The translations under genes were made by a program, and so were the position numbers. A model generated the notes under the pieces. It saw only the letters and a list, made by a program, of their open reading frames with translations, was not told the DNA's origin and ran no database searches. From the NCBI RefSeq assembly GCF_013343215.1, contig NZ_CP039144.1:310001-374000 (forward strand): DNA of 64,000 nucleotides, written 5' to 3'. Numbering within the stretch: position 1 is the stretch's first letter; the number at the start of each line of letters is the position of its first letter. Below, piece after piece: positions 34,342 through 43,507 of the stretch. The stretch comes from Acinetobacter sp. 10FS3-1 (GTDB lineage: Bacteria; Pseudomonadota; Gammaproteobacteria; Pseudomonadales; Moraxellaceae).

Positions 34342-35622
34342 ATGAAACCTTATTACTTTCCTATTCGTCAAAACTACCCGGAAGAGTTAGAAAAAATCGG
34401 GTTTAACTACTGGAACCTACCATCAGGTCCCAAAAATCTACCTTACTGGCAAGAAGGTAAAGTCTATATCTTGTCAGAAACTCAGATTGACCAGATTCAA
34501 CAAGCCACTCAAGAGCTGCATGATATGTCGGTGGCAATGGTCGATCAGATGGTGAAGTCTGGTGACTACCCAGACTATTTCTGTCTTGATGAATTTTCTA
34601 TTCCTTTGATTGAACAATCGTGGAAGCGTAAAGACCCATCGTTATACGGTCGTTTCGATCTGGTATTCAATAAAAATGCAGACGGTTCCAATGGCATTAA
34701 GATGTTGGAGTACAACGGCGATACACCTGTCTCCATTCTCGAATGTTCCGTTGCGCAATGGAACTATGTAGAGCAGCTTACAGAGCTACCGCCACAGCTT
34801 GCCATTAACGGTGATCTTACTTTCCCAAAAGAGCTGCGGATTCAATACAACCTGATTGATGAAACCCTTATTGAAACCTGGCAAAAACGATTTAAGCCAA
34901 ACACCCTGCTTCACTTTGCTGCCAGTGGCGGGTTCCGTCACGAGGATTGGGGCAACCTGATCTATGTTATGGATACAGCAGTTCGCGCCGGCATGGATGT
35001 GAAAGAAATCCAGATGAATGATATTGGCTTCACGGATACCAAGCTGTTCATTGATATGGATGGATATTCCATTGATAACATTTTCAAGCTCTACCCCTGG
35101 GAATGGATGACGCGAGAAAAATTCGGTCGCAACATCGTTGAAACGCCTACTCGTTGGATGGAACCAGCTTGGAAAATGTTGCTATCGAACAAAGCCATGT
35201 TAGTTCGCTTATGGCAAATGTTCCCAAATCACCCTTACCTTCTGGAATCGTACTGTGAGGAAGATTTTAAAAAGATTCAGGGCGGTGACTGGTGTAAGAA
35301 AGTGATACATGGGCGTGAAGGGAGCAATGTAAACAAGGTTGCTAAACGCTTTGGCGTGACTATAGAGGACCGTTTAGCTCAAGGCAGTCACTTCGTTAAG
35401 GATTATTTGCAATGGGGCTATATGTACCAGAAATGGCACGATATCCCGGTGTATGAAGATGGTATGCGTCCAATCATCGGGTCATGGATTATTGGTGACA
35501 AGGCGTGTGGCATGTCCATTCGTGAAGATAAGAACCTTGTGACAGGCAATGATGCTTTCTTTGCGAGCCATATCTTTGTGCCAGAAGAGTACGAAGATCA
35601 GTACCGCTATATGTTCGAGTAA
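34342..35622 (+). CDS. YgiC-like glutathionylspermidine synthase family enzyme
   Basis: The 426-residue protein has the ATP-grasp-like sequence of the YgiC/GspS C-terminal family: KPYYFPIRQNYPEELEKIGF, FDLVFNKNADGSNGIKMLEY-NGDTP, and YCEEDF ... VIHGREGSNV for phosphate binding. Relatives form an amide bond between glutathione and a polyamine; the YgiC branch lacks the amidase domain and its substrate is not established. It lies 76 bp after the ygiB-like gene, a pairing also seen in enterobacteria. Confidence 0.85.
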   Translation: MKPYYFPIRQNYPEELEKIGFNYWNLPSGPKNLPYWQEGKVYILSETQIDQIQQATQELHDMSVAMVDQMVKSGDYPDYFCLDEFSIPLIEQSWKRKDPSLYGRFDLVFNKNADGSNGIKMLEYNGDTPVSILECSVAQWNYVEQLTELPPQLAINGDLTFPKELRIQYNLIDETLIETWQKRFKPNTLLHFAASGGFRHEDWGNLIYVMDTAVRAGMDVKEIQMNDIGFTDTKLFIDMDGYSIDNIFKLYPWEWMTREKFGRNIVETPTRWMEPAWKMLLSNKAMLVRLWQMFPNHPYLLESYCEEDFKKIQGGDWCKKVIHGREGSNVNKVAKRFGVTIEDRLAQGSHFVKDYLQWGYMYQKWHDIPVYEDGMRPIIGSWIIGDKACGMSIREDKNLVTGNDAFFASHIFVPEEYEDQYRYMFE

Positions 35623-35682
35623 TAACTCTTTAGAAAAAATCCGTATTTCGGAATAACGTGTGGAATATTTAAAGGAAAAATT

Positions 35683-36126
35683 ATGGAAAACCAATCAAAA
35701 CAGAATCAACAGGAACAATTCGAGTTTGGCATCCTTGTGTTAAAGCATGAACGTCCACTCTTTGAAGAGAATTACGTCAATATGGGTGGGCGAATGGACT
35801 TTCTGAAATGGTCCGAGTGTTCTGATGGCACTGGCTCCTATCAGCCGGACTGGACTGCAATTGGTGAAGCAGATATTGACGACCCTCATTTTGATGACCA
35901 GATTCAGGAGCATGCAGAGCATGTCACCGGCTGTCTCCAATCATGGTTGGAGTGTGCTAAGTCTAAAGCTATTCCTGAGGGCTACTACTTGATGCCTATG
36001 CAACCAAGTCTGGAAATGCTGCAAAAGGCAGAGCAAGAGTTTAATGATTTAGACATTGAGGATATTCAAGATCGCATTGTCTTTGCGCATCAGGCAATGA
36101 TTCAAGCCCTTATACAATCTGCTTAG
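35683..36126 (+). CDS. Acidic hypothetical protein
   Basis: This 147-residue, strongly acidic soluble protein begins MENQSKQNQQEQFEFGILVL and contains the central QPDWTAIGEADIDDPHFDDQ and a helical end. It has an AAAGGA ribosome site. It is 60 bp after the YgiC-like gene and is followed by a terminator, so it is probably the last gene of the group starting at 33164. Function unknown. Confidence 0.55.
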   Translation: MENQSKQNQQEQFEFGILVLKHERPLFEENYVNMGGRMDFLKWSECSDGTGSYQPDWTAIGEADIDDPHFDDQIQEHAEHVTGCLQSWLECAKSKAIPEGYYLMPMQPSLEMLQKAEQEFNDLDIEDIQDRIVFAHQAMIQALIQSA

Positions 36127-36159
36127 TAATTCAGTTCTTAGAGCTAAGTAGATATGCAG

Positions 36160-36187
36160 CCACGGCGTAAAAACCGTGGTTTTTTTT
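36160..36187 (+). terminator. Intrinsic terminator
   Basis: CCACGG / CCGTGG with an 8-base loop and T8 ends the 33164-36126 gene group. Confidence 0.85.
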
Positions 36188-36201
36188 GATTTATAGGTTT
36201 T

Positions 36202-36915
36202 TCATATAAATAGGTACTGGTTCTTATGGTAGCGCGGGGTAAAACTCTCAGGCACTTTCAGAGATTTTGTTGCTTTTAGGTGCGCCGGTAAAAATTCATC
36301 CAAAACTTCGCGCATCACCATATCAGCGACTTGTTGGATATTCAGACCTTCCAGGCTTGGTTCTTCATATAAGTACGCCATCATTGCATAGTAATTTCGC
36401 GTGTATTCCATATCTAGCAAGGGTTGTGTACCCAACCTACCCCGGAATGCGCAGTTGCCTACAGGTAGGCTTTCCTGATTCTTGAGCTGTGCCAACCAAT
36501 AGCTCGCATTCCCATAGTGCGGTAATACCTGAGTATTGCTGAAACAGTATCGACTTTCATACATCGAAATCCCCATACCGTCTGCATCATAATTTACGCA
36601 GATCGCCGTAGTTGCGACCAGACGAGTGAGTGCAGCCCAGGTTCCATCTTCCAGTCTGCGCGGAGCATATAGGCTGAACTTTTCAAGGACTTCCTTTTCG
36701 ACTTCGAGGTATTCTTGGTTTGGCTCAAAACCATCATCCATCAAGGCGGTGAGGTGCGGATATTTCTTCAATCCTATGCCGTTTTCATCTTTGAGTGCGC
36801 CATACACAGCGCGGTCATCCACATGCAAAATTGTAAATTCTTGCACATTGCTTTTTTCAAACAGGTCTCCCGGAAGATATGAAAACACACTCCGATCACG
36901 GCTAGAAACATCCAT
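36202..36915 (-). CDS. Hypothetical protein
   Basis: This is a 237-residue soluble protein beginning MDVSSRDRSVFSYLPGDLFE. It has a tyrosine-rich C-terminal half (YTRNYYAMMAYLYEEPSLEG) and ends YHKNQYLFI. There is no signal peptide, membrane helix or known motif. It lies convergent to the preceding group across the terminator and divergent from the gene at 37113. Likely a plasmid backbone gene. Confidence 0.55.
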   Translation of the reverse strand: MDVSSRDRSVFSYLPGDLFEKSNVQEFTILHVDDRAVYGALKDENGIGLKKYPHLTALMDDGFEPNQEYLEVEKEVLEKFSLYAPRRLEDGTWAALTRLVATTAICVNYDADGMGISMYESRYCFSNTQVLPHYGNASYWLAQLKNQESLPVGNCAFRGRLGTQPLLDMEYTRNYYAMMAYLYEEPSLEGLNIQQVADMVMREVLDEFLPAHLKATKSLKVPESFTPRYHKNQYLFI

Positions 36916-37112
36916 TTTTGGTGCACAAAATCGCTAAAAGTATTGATAAATATAGCATACAGCCGAATCGAGCTTTATAGGAATAATCCTGTGAACTTGT
37001 GTATCTTTGCCAATATTTTTTATATAAAATTAAGATTTAGAGCAATTGCTAAAATACTATATATTAGCTCCCGCAATATACATATATCCCGTCCTGTCAG
37101 GTGGATTCAATC

Positions 37113-37718
37113 GTGCAAGAACAATTAATTTACGTTGCTGCTATTCAAAGTAAAGAACAGATCAAAGCCGAAATGAACCTTTCTATGGTCGAAAAACATG
37201 CCTTACTCTCTAAGGTCGATCAAGAAATTAAACAAGCCCATCACCAAATTAGTATGACTGTAGCTAACCTTCTCGCTCAACGCACCGGTTTAGATGCAAA
37301 TTTCCTTACTCGCCTAATACATAATGTATTTGGCTTCGAGAAAGTATTGGTAAACCTGAAACCTATCAAATTCCAACCTTACTTCCACTTAAAAGAAATG
37401 AAGCGTTTACGCGAAACTCTCAAATTTCTGGAAGAAAATAGTCTTGTTGAAATCGACCATATCTTTACTAATAAAGATGAAAAATGCTTTCTGATCAATT
37501 CATTCTTGCCAGAAGTCAATCGCAACCTTGCTAATGATCGTTTTGTTAATCCACTAGACAATACCCAAATGGCAAAACACGAGTTTTACCGTCACTATTT
37601 CCAGGTCATTCACCTTACAGACAAGTATCTGGACTTAGCTGTAGAAGCTCTTGATCAACAAGCTTTTAAAGCTTCCGCAAATGGTTATGACTGCGACCAA
37701 TACCAAGCAGTTGCTTAA
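37113..37718 (+). CDS. Helical hypothetical protein
   Basis: This is a soluble, helix-rich protein of about 201 residues. I chose the GTG at 37113 because AGGTGG at 37098-37103 is a good ribosome site for it; the in-frame GTG at 37101 lies inside that site. It contains LLAQRTGLDANFLTRLIHNV and LKEMKRLRETLKFLEENSLV. It begins a run of five closely spaced + strand genes to 41668. Function unknown. Confidence 0.55.
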   Translation: MQEQLIYVAAIQSKEQIKAEMNLSMVEKHALLSKVDQEIKQAHHQISMTVANLLAQRTGLDANFLTRLIHNVFGFEKVLVNLKPIKFQPYFHLKEMKRLRETLKFLEENSLVEIDHIFTNKDEKCFLINSFLPEVNRNLANDRFVNPLDNTQMAKHEFYRHYFQVIHLTDKYLDLAVEALDQQAFKASANGYDCDQYQAVA

Positions 37719-37735
37719 TCTGGTATGGGTTTAAT

Positions 37736-39136
37736 ATGACAAATAAGACATACGAGGGCTTCTTTGAAGCCCATCCGTACTGTAATGCTTTGCGAACTGT
37801 GGAAATTGAAGAAACTACTGTTTTCACAGATCATTCAAAATATGCTTTAGCCGTCCAGGTGGTTCGCAATCATTTTCATCAGTACCCGAAACTCTCTTTT
37901 TCAGAGTTATTTGAGCACTTTGCAAATGGCATAGGGCAGCTTTCTCTTCTAGGCGAAGTTATCCCTTTTGCTTATCTGACAAAGCCAAACAAGGCTTATC
38001 ATGGCCCAGACAAGTTTGAGCCGTTCAATGTATTAAATAAAAATGTGGACAAGGATTATCAGCCGAATACTCTCACCGGTTCCTTATTCTTCTTGTGTAC
38101 CCCGGATGCTGAATATCCGACTGAATATTTCTGCATAGAGCTAGTTTCTGTGGGCGATAAATCAGGCGAGACGTTCTATATCGACATGAAAAATGGTGTA
38201 GCGCGTATCAGGTTGCATATCGGTCATAACTTGCCTATCCGTTGGGCGCAGACTTCGACCCGCTTTGAAGGAGCCACTGCCAAGCATGCGGTATTTAATG
38301 CCCTGCTGTACCAGTTTCAGCATATTTTTCAAAACTCACGCAGTATTGAAGAGATTGCAAAGTGGATTGAGGACTTTAAGCATATTGCTGACCATACCGG
38401 TGCTGAGATCGGCTTGAATTTCTATCAAGAACTTCGCCATACCCTGAAAAATCCGCTCTATGGAAATCTGGATTCCACCATACGCAATGAGCATATCGTG
38501 GAGTTATTCGGGAGCCGATTTAATTTTATTAGTAGCTTAGTCAGACCATTTCCGAGGGCGAAAGAACATACCAAGAACATTCTGCTTGCCAATTTTGGTA
38601 TCGACTATGCTCACCCTGAACTTGGTTTTAAGCACCAGTTCTGCCCGGAGCTGAATTTCAGCTACAACCTGACCCAATTTCATCAAGCCGAATTTTCATT
38701 AAATCACTGCTTTAGTTATGCTTTAAATCAACTTGAAAATGCCAGAAAAACCTCCCCAGAATGCGACATTGAATTATGGGCGATTATCTATGGCGAAAGC
38801 GGTACTTATGCAGTGCGTTCGTCAGAGTTTCATATACTTGGAATGACCATCAAGAGCGCGATTGATGAACTTTTGCTAAACAAAAAAGACAATATTATTG
38901 TTCAAAGTTTTATTGCACAATTGCCAGAATTTGAATGTAAAAAAATCAATTCTAGCTTTGATGAATATTCGCAAAAATTCGTTGAATATTTTGCAGCTAT
39001 TGAATGTGATTTAAGAGTAGACTATATAGCAAAAGGTCAGGTATTCTTTGTGTCTGAGATCGCTAAATCTCAATGCAACATTGAGTTGGCGACTAAGTAC
39101 GCGGAACAATGGGGCGAAATGGACTTAGCCTTTTAA
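37736..39136 (+). CDS. Hypothetical protein (466 aa)
   Basis: This mixed alpha/beta protein has no signal peptide or membrane segment. It contains a run of strands in the first half (SLFFLCTPDAEYPTEYFCIE; FYIDMKNGVARIRLHIG) and helices later (NLNFYQELRHTLKNPL-type). It starts 17 bp after the preceding gene. No motif identifies a function; probably a conserved backbone gene of this plasmid family. Confidence 0.55.
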   Translation: MTNKTYEGFFEAHPYCNALRTVEIEETTVFTDHSKYALAVQVVRNHFHQYPKLSFSELFEHFANGIGQLSLLGEVIPFAYLTKPNKAYHGPDKFEPFNVLNKNVDKDYQPNTLTGSLFFLCTPDAEYPTEYFCIELVSVGDKSGETFYIDMKNGVARIRLHIGHNLPIRWAQTSTRFEGATAKHAVFNALLYQFQHIFQNSRSIEEIAKWIEDFKHIADHTGAEIGLNFYQELRHTLKNPLYGNLDSTIRNEHIVELFGSRFNFISSLVRPFPRAKEHTKNILLANFGIDYAHPELGFKHQFCPELNFSYNLTQFHQAEFSLNHCFSYALNQLENARKTSPECDIELWAIIYGESGTYAVRSSEFHILGMTIKSAIDELLLNKKDNIIVQSFIAQLPEFECKKINSSFDEYSQKFVEYFAAIECDLRVDYIAKGQVFFVSEIAKSQCNIELATKYAEQWGEMDLAF

Positions 39137-39214
39137 AAACCATTTAATGCGCGTGAATATGGCAAGGGTTAATCCCTTGCCGGACAATGTACATACAGAG
39201 TAAAAGACATTTAT

Positions 39215-40120
39215 ATGCTGACGAAAAAAGACTTGAAGAGGAAAAATTTTAACCTGTCTGAGTTAAATAAACTGCCAAATATAGTTTTTACGCCGACCAC
39301 TAAAATCGACCTCCCTCCAAATCTCGATACGCTATTGTTTTTGCTGCGCCAACTTCAAACACGGAACTACTATGAAAAGTTCAAGTGTGATCAGTACCTT
39401 TTAGAGTTGCAACTGCAAGAACCGAATGAAGAACTGGAAAGCCAGATTGAAGCTGCTAAAGAGAAAGCTCAAAAAGCTGAATTTGCGCGTCATCATACTC
39501 ATACGATCTATACCCAAATATTGCTTCATCTGTTCCATACCAAACAGCTTGAACTTCTGTATGTACAATCGTATGAATCGAAACCTGATACGAAAAATGT
39601 ACTTTCAGTGAATTATGGTGGTCATACCCATCGGTTCCAAGTCAAGGCAGCCCATCTGGAAGGCTTTAATCTGGAAGATCGCGGTGTCAGTTTTAAACCA
39701 GACCCGGCACAACTTGAACCTGTGACAGACGAGAAAATGCTCAATGAATTTGGTTATGCCCCTATTGAGGTTATTCGGGAATGTCGTCGTCTAAGTAATT
39801 ACTTGACTAATCGCGCACGGTCTATTAGAGAAAAAAATACCAAGATCACGATACATAACACGATCATTGGTCAGATCAAGAAAATGGCTGCTGCTGGTGA
39901 AGTAACCATTATTGATAATACTAAGCCACAACCGGAAACTATTGCGGAAGAAGCACCAAAGCCTAAAGCGAAGGAAAAGCAGAAACAGGCTCAAGCTACT
40001 GTAAAACCACAGTTCAAGAAGCCTAGCGGTAATCGCCAGTCCTCTTCTGCTGCTGCGGAACCGCCGGCGAAGAAACCAATCAATGTGATTCGCAAGCGTA
40101 CTTTCCAGTTGAAGAAGTAA
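39215..40120 (+). CDS. Hypothetical protein with basic Pro/Ala/Lys tail
   Basis: The 301-residue protein has a helical first half (about 70-100 likely coiled coil, EELESQIEAAKEKAQKAEFA) and a small central domain. A disordered, basic C-terminal tail (about 230-301, KPKAKEKQKQAQATVKPQFK) ends KRTFQLKK. Basic tails of this kind often bind nucleic acid. It is third of the five-gene group. The family is unknown. Confidence 0.55.
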   Translation: MLTKKDLKRKNFNLSELNKLPNIVFTPTTKIDLPPNLDTLLFLLRQLQTRNYYEKFKCDQYLLELQLQEPNEELESQIEAAKEKAQKAEFARHHTHTIYTQILLHLFHTKQLELLYVQSYESKPDTKNVLSVNYGGHTHRFQVKAAHLEGFNLEDRGVSFKPDPAQLEPVTDEKMLNEFGYAPIEVIRECRRLSNYLTNRARSIREKNTKITIHNTIIGQIKKMAAAGEVTIIDNTKPQPETIAEEAPKPKAKEKQKQAQATVKPQFKKPSGNRQSSSAAAEPPAKKPINVIRKRTFQLKK

Positions 40121-40195
40121 GCCTGAATACACTCCAAACAAAATCCTTCAATGCCAATAGATTTTATTGGTATTGTTATTTTAAGGAATATAACA

Positions 40196-40621
40196 ATGAC
40201 AATTGCTACACAGGTACTTGTTTCCCAAGAAACGATTGACCGACTAATGGCCTGGCTTATCCAGGGAGATACAGGTTTATCTAGTAAATGCCTTGCAGCT
40301 ACGATCATGAGCAAGGGAAAAACTGCAAAAATCAAAGCGTATGAAGCATCTCAACATCCTCTTGATGGCAGTGATTTAAATCGCTGTGTAAAACTATTGC
40401 GACAGGTTCCAGAAATGCGTGAGCACTTGTCTATCATGCGCCCTGTCTCTAAATATTGGGAAGTGCTTGTAGATCATTGGGATGAGTTAGAAGAAATACT
40501 TGATAACGAGCTGATGGCAAATAAAAAACTTAGTTCATCTAGCCTAAAAGGTTCCACCTATAAGCGTATGAAAGAGCTGTACGCGCCCATTGACGCTGAA
40601 CGCTATAAACACCGCATATAA
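40196..40621 (+). CDS. Small helical hypothetical protein
   Basis: The 141-residue protein runs from the ATG at 40196, chosen for its TTAAGGA ribosome site; upstream in-frame codons at 40151 lack one. It begins MTIATQVLVSQETIDRLMAW. It is helical, with VKLLRQVPEMREHLSIMRPV in the middle and a basic end. It is 9 bp from the next gene, so probably coupled to the HELAH membrane protein. Function unknown. Confidence 0.55.
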   Translation: MTIATQVLVSQETIDRLMAWLIQGDTGLSSKCLAATIMSKGKTAKIKAYEASQHPLDGSDLNRCVKLLRQVPEMREHLSIMRPVSKYWEVLVDHWDELEEILDNELMANKKLSSSSLKGSTYKRMKELYAPIDAERYKHRI

Positions 40622-40630
40622 GGACATGAT

Positions 40631-41668
40631 ATGAGCCAGACTGAATCAAAACGTAAAACAGTACACGCTATTTTATTTCTGATCAGCCTGGCTGTGTTAG
40701 TGGTCTGTGCCAATGCCCTTACTATTCAATTTGCCTACATTGCGCATAATTGGATGGCGTTAAATATTTTATTGCCGATTATTCTATTAATAGTGAGCTT
40801 CTTTTACATTATTTGGTATGTCAGCCCAAGCCTGCCTTTTAATACAAGCCCTAGCTTCATATTCGGCGTTTGTGGCGTGTTTATGCTGATCTTCGCATCT
40901 GCATACCTAACTGCAAATGCAGATAAGCTGCGTGACATGACAGTGTTTAAGAAACAGAACTTACTAGACGCTCAAAGTAAAGAGTTTGGGATAGTGAAAG
41001 CGATAGGTAGAGATCATAATGTTCTTATTCGTCTAGGTAATACTAAGAACTCCTGGGCCATGAGCCGGCTGAATTTGCCTAACAGCTCAGGAGCTTCTAT
41101 TACGCTTGAAAATGCGCACTGTAAACTTAATTATAATGGTGAGAGCATTCAGGACATGACTAATGCAGTTGCGGTAAATCTACCAAATGTAAAAACCGAT
41201 ATCGACATTCCAAAATTGATGATCATGGTTCATGAGTTGGCCCACTGTTTAGATATTAAACGTGACTTTGCTACATTTAATCTCGACCGGGTGGACCCGA
41301 AGCACCCTCACAACATAGTCATTGGTACTCATGCAATTGCACCACAGTTCCGTTCGGCTATTTTAGTCGATGATGTAGAAACCTATTATGTTGAAGCAGG
41401 AAAATCAGTGCTTTGGAAGGAAGCGTTTGCTGATGTATACAGTATTGGTTTTTTGTATGTGCAATATCCGAAAATTGCCTCTTCTGTTACCCAAAACCTA
41501 ATCTCATTCAGAGCTAAGTACGCTTCTCAGGACCCGACTCATGATACGACTTGTTGGTTGGCGAATATTGAAAATACAGTAAAGCCAGAAAATGTGAATG
41601 AACTAATAGAGTGGAGTGATAAGATCAGAAATAATTCAGAGTGCACTAAAAAGATGTATGCAAATTAA
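40631..41668 (+). CDS. Membrane protein with HExxH metallopeptidase motif
   Basis: The 345-residue protein has three N-terminal membrane helices (about 13-33, 44-66, 74-95) and a soluble domain with MVHELAHCLDIKRDF. This HELAH sequence fits the HExxH zinc-binding consensus, and WKEAFADVYSIGF about 70 residues later could give the third ligand (Glu), as in gluzincin-type proteases. It could be a plasmid-encoded peptidase acting near the membrane, perhaps in envelope remodelling or entry control. The catalytic role is inferred from the motif only. Confidence 0.6.
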   Translation: MSQTESKRKTVHAILFLISLAVLVVCANALTIQFAYIAHNWMALNILLPIILLIVSFFYIIWYVSPSLPFNTSPSFIFGVCGVFMLIFASAYLTANADKLRDMTVFKKQNLLDAQSKEFGIVKAIGRDHNVLIRLGNTKNSWAMSRLNLPNSSGASITLENAHCKLNYNGESIQDMTNAVAVNLPNVKTDIDIPKLMIMVHELAHCLDIKRDFATFNLDRVDPKHPHNIVIGTHAIAPQFRSAILVDDVETYYVEAGKSVLWKEAFADVYSIGFLYVQYPKIASSVTQNLISFRAKYASQDPTHDTTCWLANIENTVKPENVNELIEWSDKIRNNSECTKKMYAN

Positions 41669-41679
41669 AAATATATGAT

Positions 41680-42354
41680 TCAGTTTGGCATCATCACAAA
41701 GTCTATCGGTGCAATATACTGAATCTCTTGTTTAGAAAATATTTCGCGCTCTTTAAGTCCATTCATAAAGTTCAGATAATCAAATCGTTCATATAAAAAC
41801 TCTGAAAATGCTACATCACCATTCTGCAAAATAATTAATACATCTGCACCAGGTTTAATATCTGAAATTTTCGAGCAACCTATAAGCTGTCCATTCCGAT
41901 AGAAAGATTTTGTACTATTCCCTTCTATTAAGAAAAGTTTTGAAGTCTTTAATAAGTATTCAGCATGACGAATTTTACTGTACTTTTTAAGAATATCTTC
42001 CAGAGTATATTCCACACTAAAATCTATTCGTAGATTACTATTCTTCTGTGCCTTGATGGTAAGAATATCAAGCAAATTAAAAGAATCTATTTCATCTTCA
42101 ATTTCTAGTTGGCTATTCAGTGCAAGTTTCACCTGATTTAAAGTATGAGGTGTATCCATCCAATTCTCAGGAAGATTTAAACCTGTATTAATTTTTGCTG
42201 CGATTTTTGGGCCAATTTTTTTCTTGGCATTAGCACCCAGATATTGATTTAGAAGGTTATATTCAGTGTCGATAATGGTACTTAAATCTTTACGTTTTAT
42301 AAAATTCAAAATATGCTTCAAGTTTTCTAATCGAACATCATAAATGCTTTTCAT
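41680..42354 (-). CDS. Repressor-like protein (HTH plus S24-like domain)
   Basis: The 224-residue protein starts MKSIYDVRLENLKHILNFIK and has a helical N-terminal part with KKIGPKIAAKINTGLNLPEN, similar to the small HTH domain of Acinetobacter phage-type repressors. The C-terminal beta-rich domain (GCSKISDIKPGADVLIILQN, GDVAFSEFLY) is like an S24/LexA fold, but the Ser/Lys dyad for self-cleavage is not evident. It is divergent from a small membrane-protein frame. AATTAC/GTAATT inverted repeats between them (about 42447-42466) are possible operators. Confidence 0.6.
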   Translation of the reverse strand: MKSIYDVRLENLKHILNFIKRKDLSTIIDTEYNLLNQYLGANAKKKIGPKIAAKINTGLNLPENWMDTPHTLNQVKLALNSQLEIEDEIDSFNLLDILTIKAQKNSNLRIDFSVEYTLEDILKKYSKIRHAEYLLKTSKLFLIEGNSTKSFYRNGQLIGCSKISDIKPGADVLIILQNGDVAFSEFLYERFDYLNFMNGLKEREIFSKQEIQYIAPIDFVMMPN

Positions 42355-42593
42355 ACTCTAAAAAATCACCAATTCAGTACCTATTATCATAAAGAATTAG
42401 AGAGTTGATTTTCAATCACCGCACAAGGTTATCTTTTTGTTTTATAATTACTTTTTTGGTAATTAAATCACCTAATAAGTAGTTTTTTTGGTATTTTATA
42501 AAATAAAAAATATTGTGGTAGAATGTTTTATTCATTTTCTTGGGAAAGTGTTTGAATGTGTAGATAAGGTATTTTAAAAAGGATAAAGAAAAT

Positions 42594-42835
42594 ATGTTAT
42601 TTATGAAAAAGTTTGCTTTTTTTATTTTTTGATATGTATGTTATTAGCATTGGTTTTATTTTCTTTACAGGCTTTTAACTACTACTTAGTAAATGAAAAT
42701 GTAACCAGTTGGTTGATGTATCCAAGCTTCATATTTTTTATAATTGTTATATTGCTTCCATCTACTAAACAGGTTGATGGTGAGTTTAAAAAAACTATTC
42801 TAGGTTTTGTAAATTTATTTATCCGAATAAAGTGA
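42594..42835 (+). pseudogene. Small membrane protein with poly-T frameshift
   Basis: An ATG at 42594 with AAAAAGGA upstream reads MLFMKKFAFFIF and stops at TGA 42630 after a T6 run. The frame one base over continues ICMLLALVLFSLQAFNYYLV ... GFVNLFIRIK to 42835. One extra T would give a continuous protein of about 81 residues with two membrane helices. It is either a real slippage-prone or phase-variable site, a pseudogene, or a base-calling error. Confidence 0.5.
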
Positions 42836-43050
42836 TATTTTAGCTATATGAAGTAAGTCGTGGAAAAGCTAATTTTAGCTAACTTACAAAATCATCGGTT
42901 CTTTTCACATTAAAGTCTTGAACTGATGCAATCTAAAATTAATAGCTTAGATCATGTGTTTTGAATAAATTTACATTATAGTTCTAAACTTAATCAAACT
43001 TGGATTTAGAACTATAAAGCGATTTTTGACATAATAGATGTAAACTAATT

Positions 43051-43137
43051 TTAGAATACATCTAGTAAAACTAATATTGTCATAATAAATACAGATACTA
43101 TTAAACTAACTGCTAATGTTTTAGCAAATTTTTCCAT
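43051..43137 (-). CDS. 28-aa single-helix membrane peptide
   Basis: MEKFAKTLAVSLIVSVFIMT then ILVLLDVF is one membrane helix with a short charged start. AAAAGGT lies 9-10 bp before the ATG. A strong promoter-like TTAACT-N17-TAATAA (43416-43388) lies upstream on the same strand, and a 39-bp block similar to the one before the gene at 15603 is just ahead of it. Function unknown; size and hydrophobicity resemble small inner-membrane regulators or type I toxins. Confidence 0.5.
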   Translation of the reverse strand: MEKFAKTLAVSLIVSVFIMTILVLLDVF

Positions 43138-43154
43138 TTTTGAATACCTTTTGA

Positions 43155-43193
43155 GTTTACAACTCTATTGTTAAAGTTTAAGAGTTTAATGTC
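43155..43193 (-). promoter_or_regulatory. Conserved 39-bp leader, copy 2
   Basis: About 34/39 identical to 15614-15652, in the same position relative to a minus-strand membrane-protein start. Confidence 0.4.
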
Positions 43194-43387
43194 CAGTTTA
43201 CGACCTGATAATTATACGACAATTCATAGCTCAAAAAGTTCGATACTTTACGGCTCATAAAGAAAAGATTGTTTTGCAGTTCCCCGCCCATATTAAATCC
43301 GATAGTCTGTGAAGTTTATTTATCTTTAAAATACCATTAATTTAGATTAGTAGAACTATATAAAAATACACTAAATAGCATGAATAA

Positions 43388-43416
43388 TTATTACTTTAAA
43401 ACATGGCATAAGTTAA
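43388..43416 (-). promoter_or_regulatory. TTGACYTATGCCAT-type promoter, copy 5
   Basis: TTAACTTATGCCAT (43416-43403) is followed by TAATAA (43393-43388) at 17-bp -35/-10 spacing. It points at the 28-residue gene. Confidence 0.55.
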
Positions 43417-43468
43417 TTTATTGAAAACTGGTTTCTGTATATACAGAACATGACAACCTAAAATAATA

Positions 43469-43490
43469 AAACCCCGCCGGAGCGAGGTTT
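43469..43490 (-). terminator. Minus-strand terminator
   Basis: AAACCTCGC-TCCG-GCGGGGTTT followed by TATTATTTT on the minus strand, after the gene at 43508. Confidence 0.8.
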
Positions 43491-43507
43491 ACCAAGAAGA
43501 CTATAGT

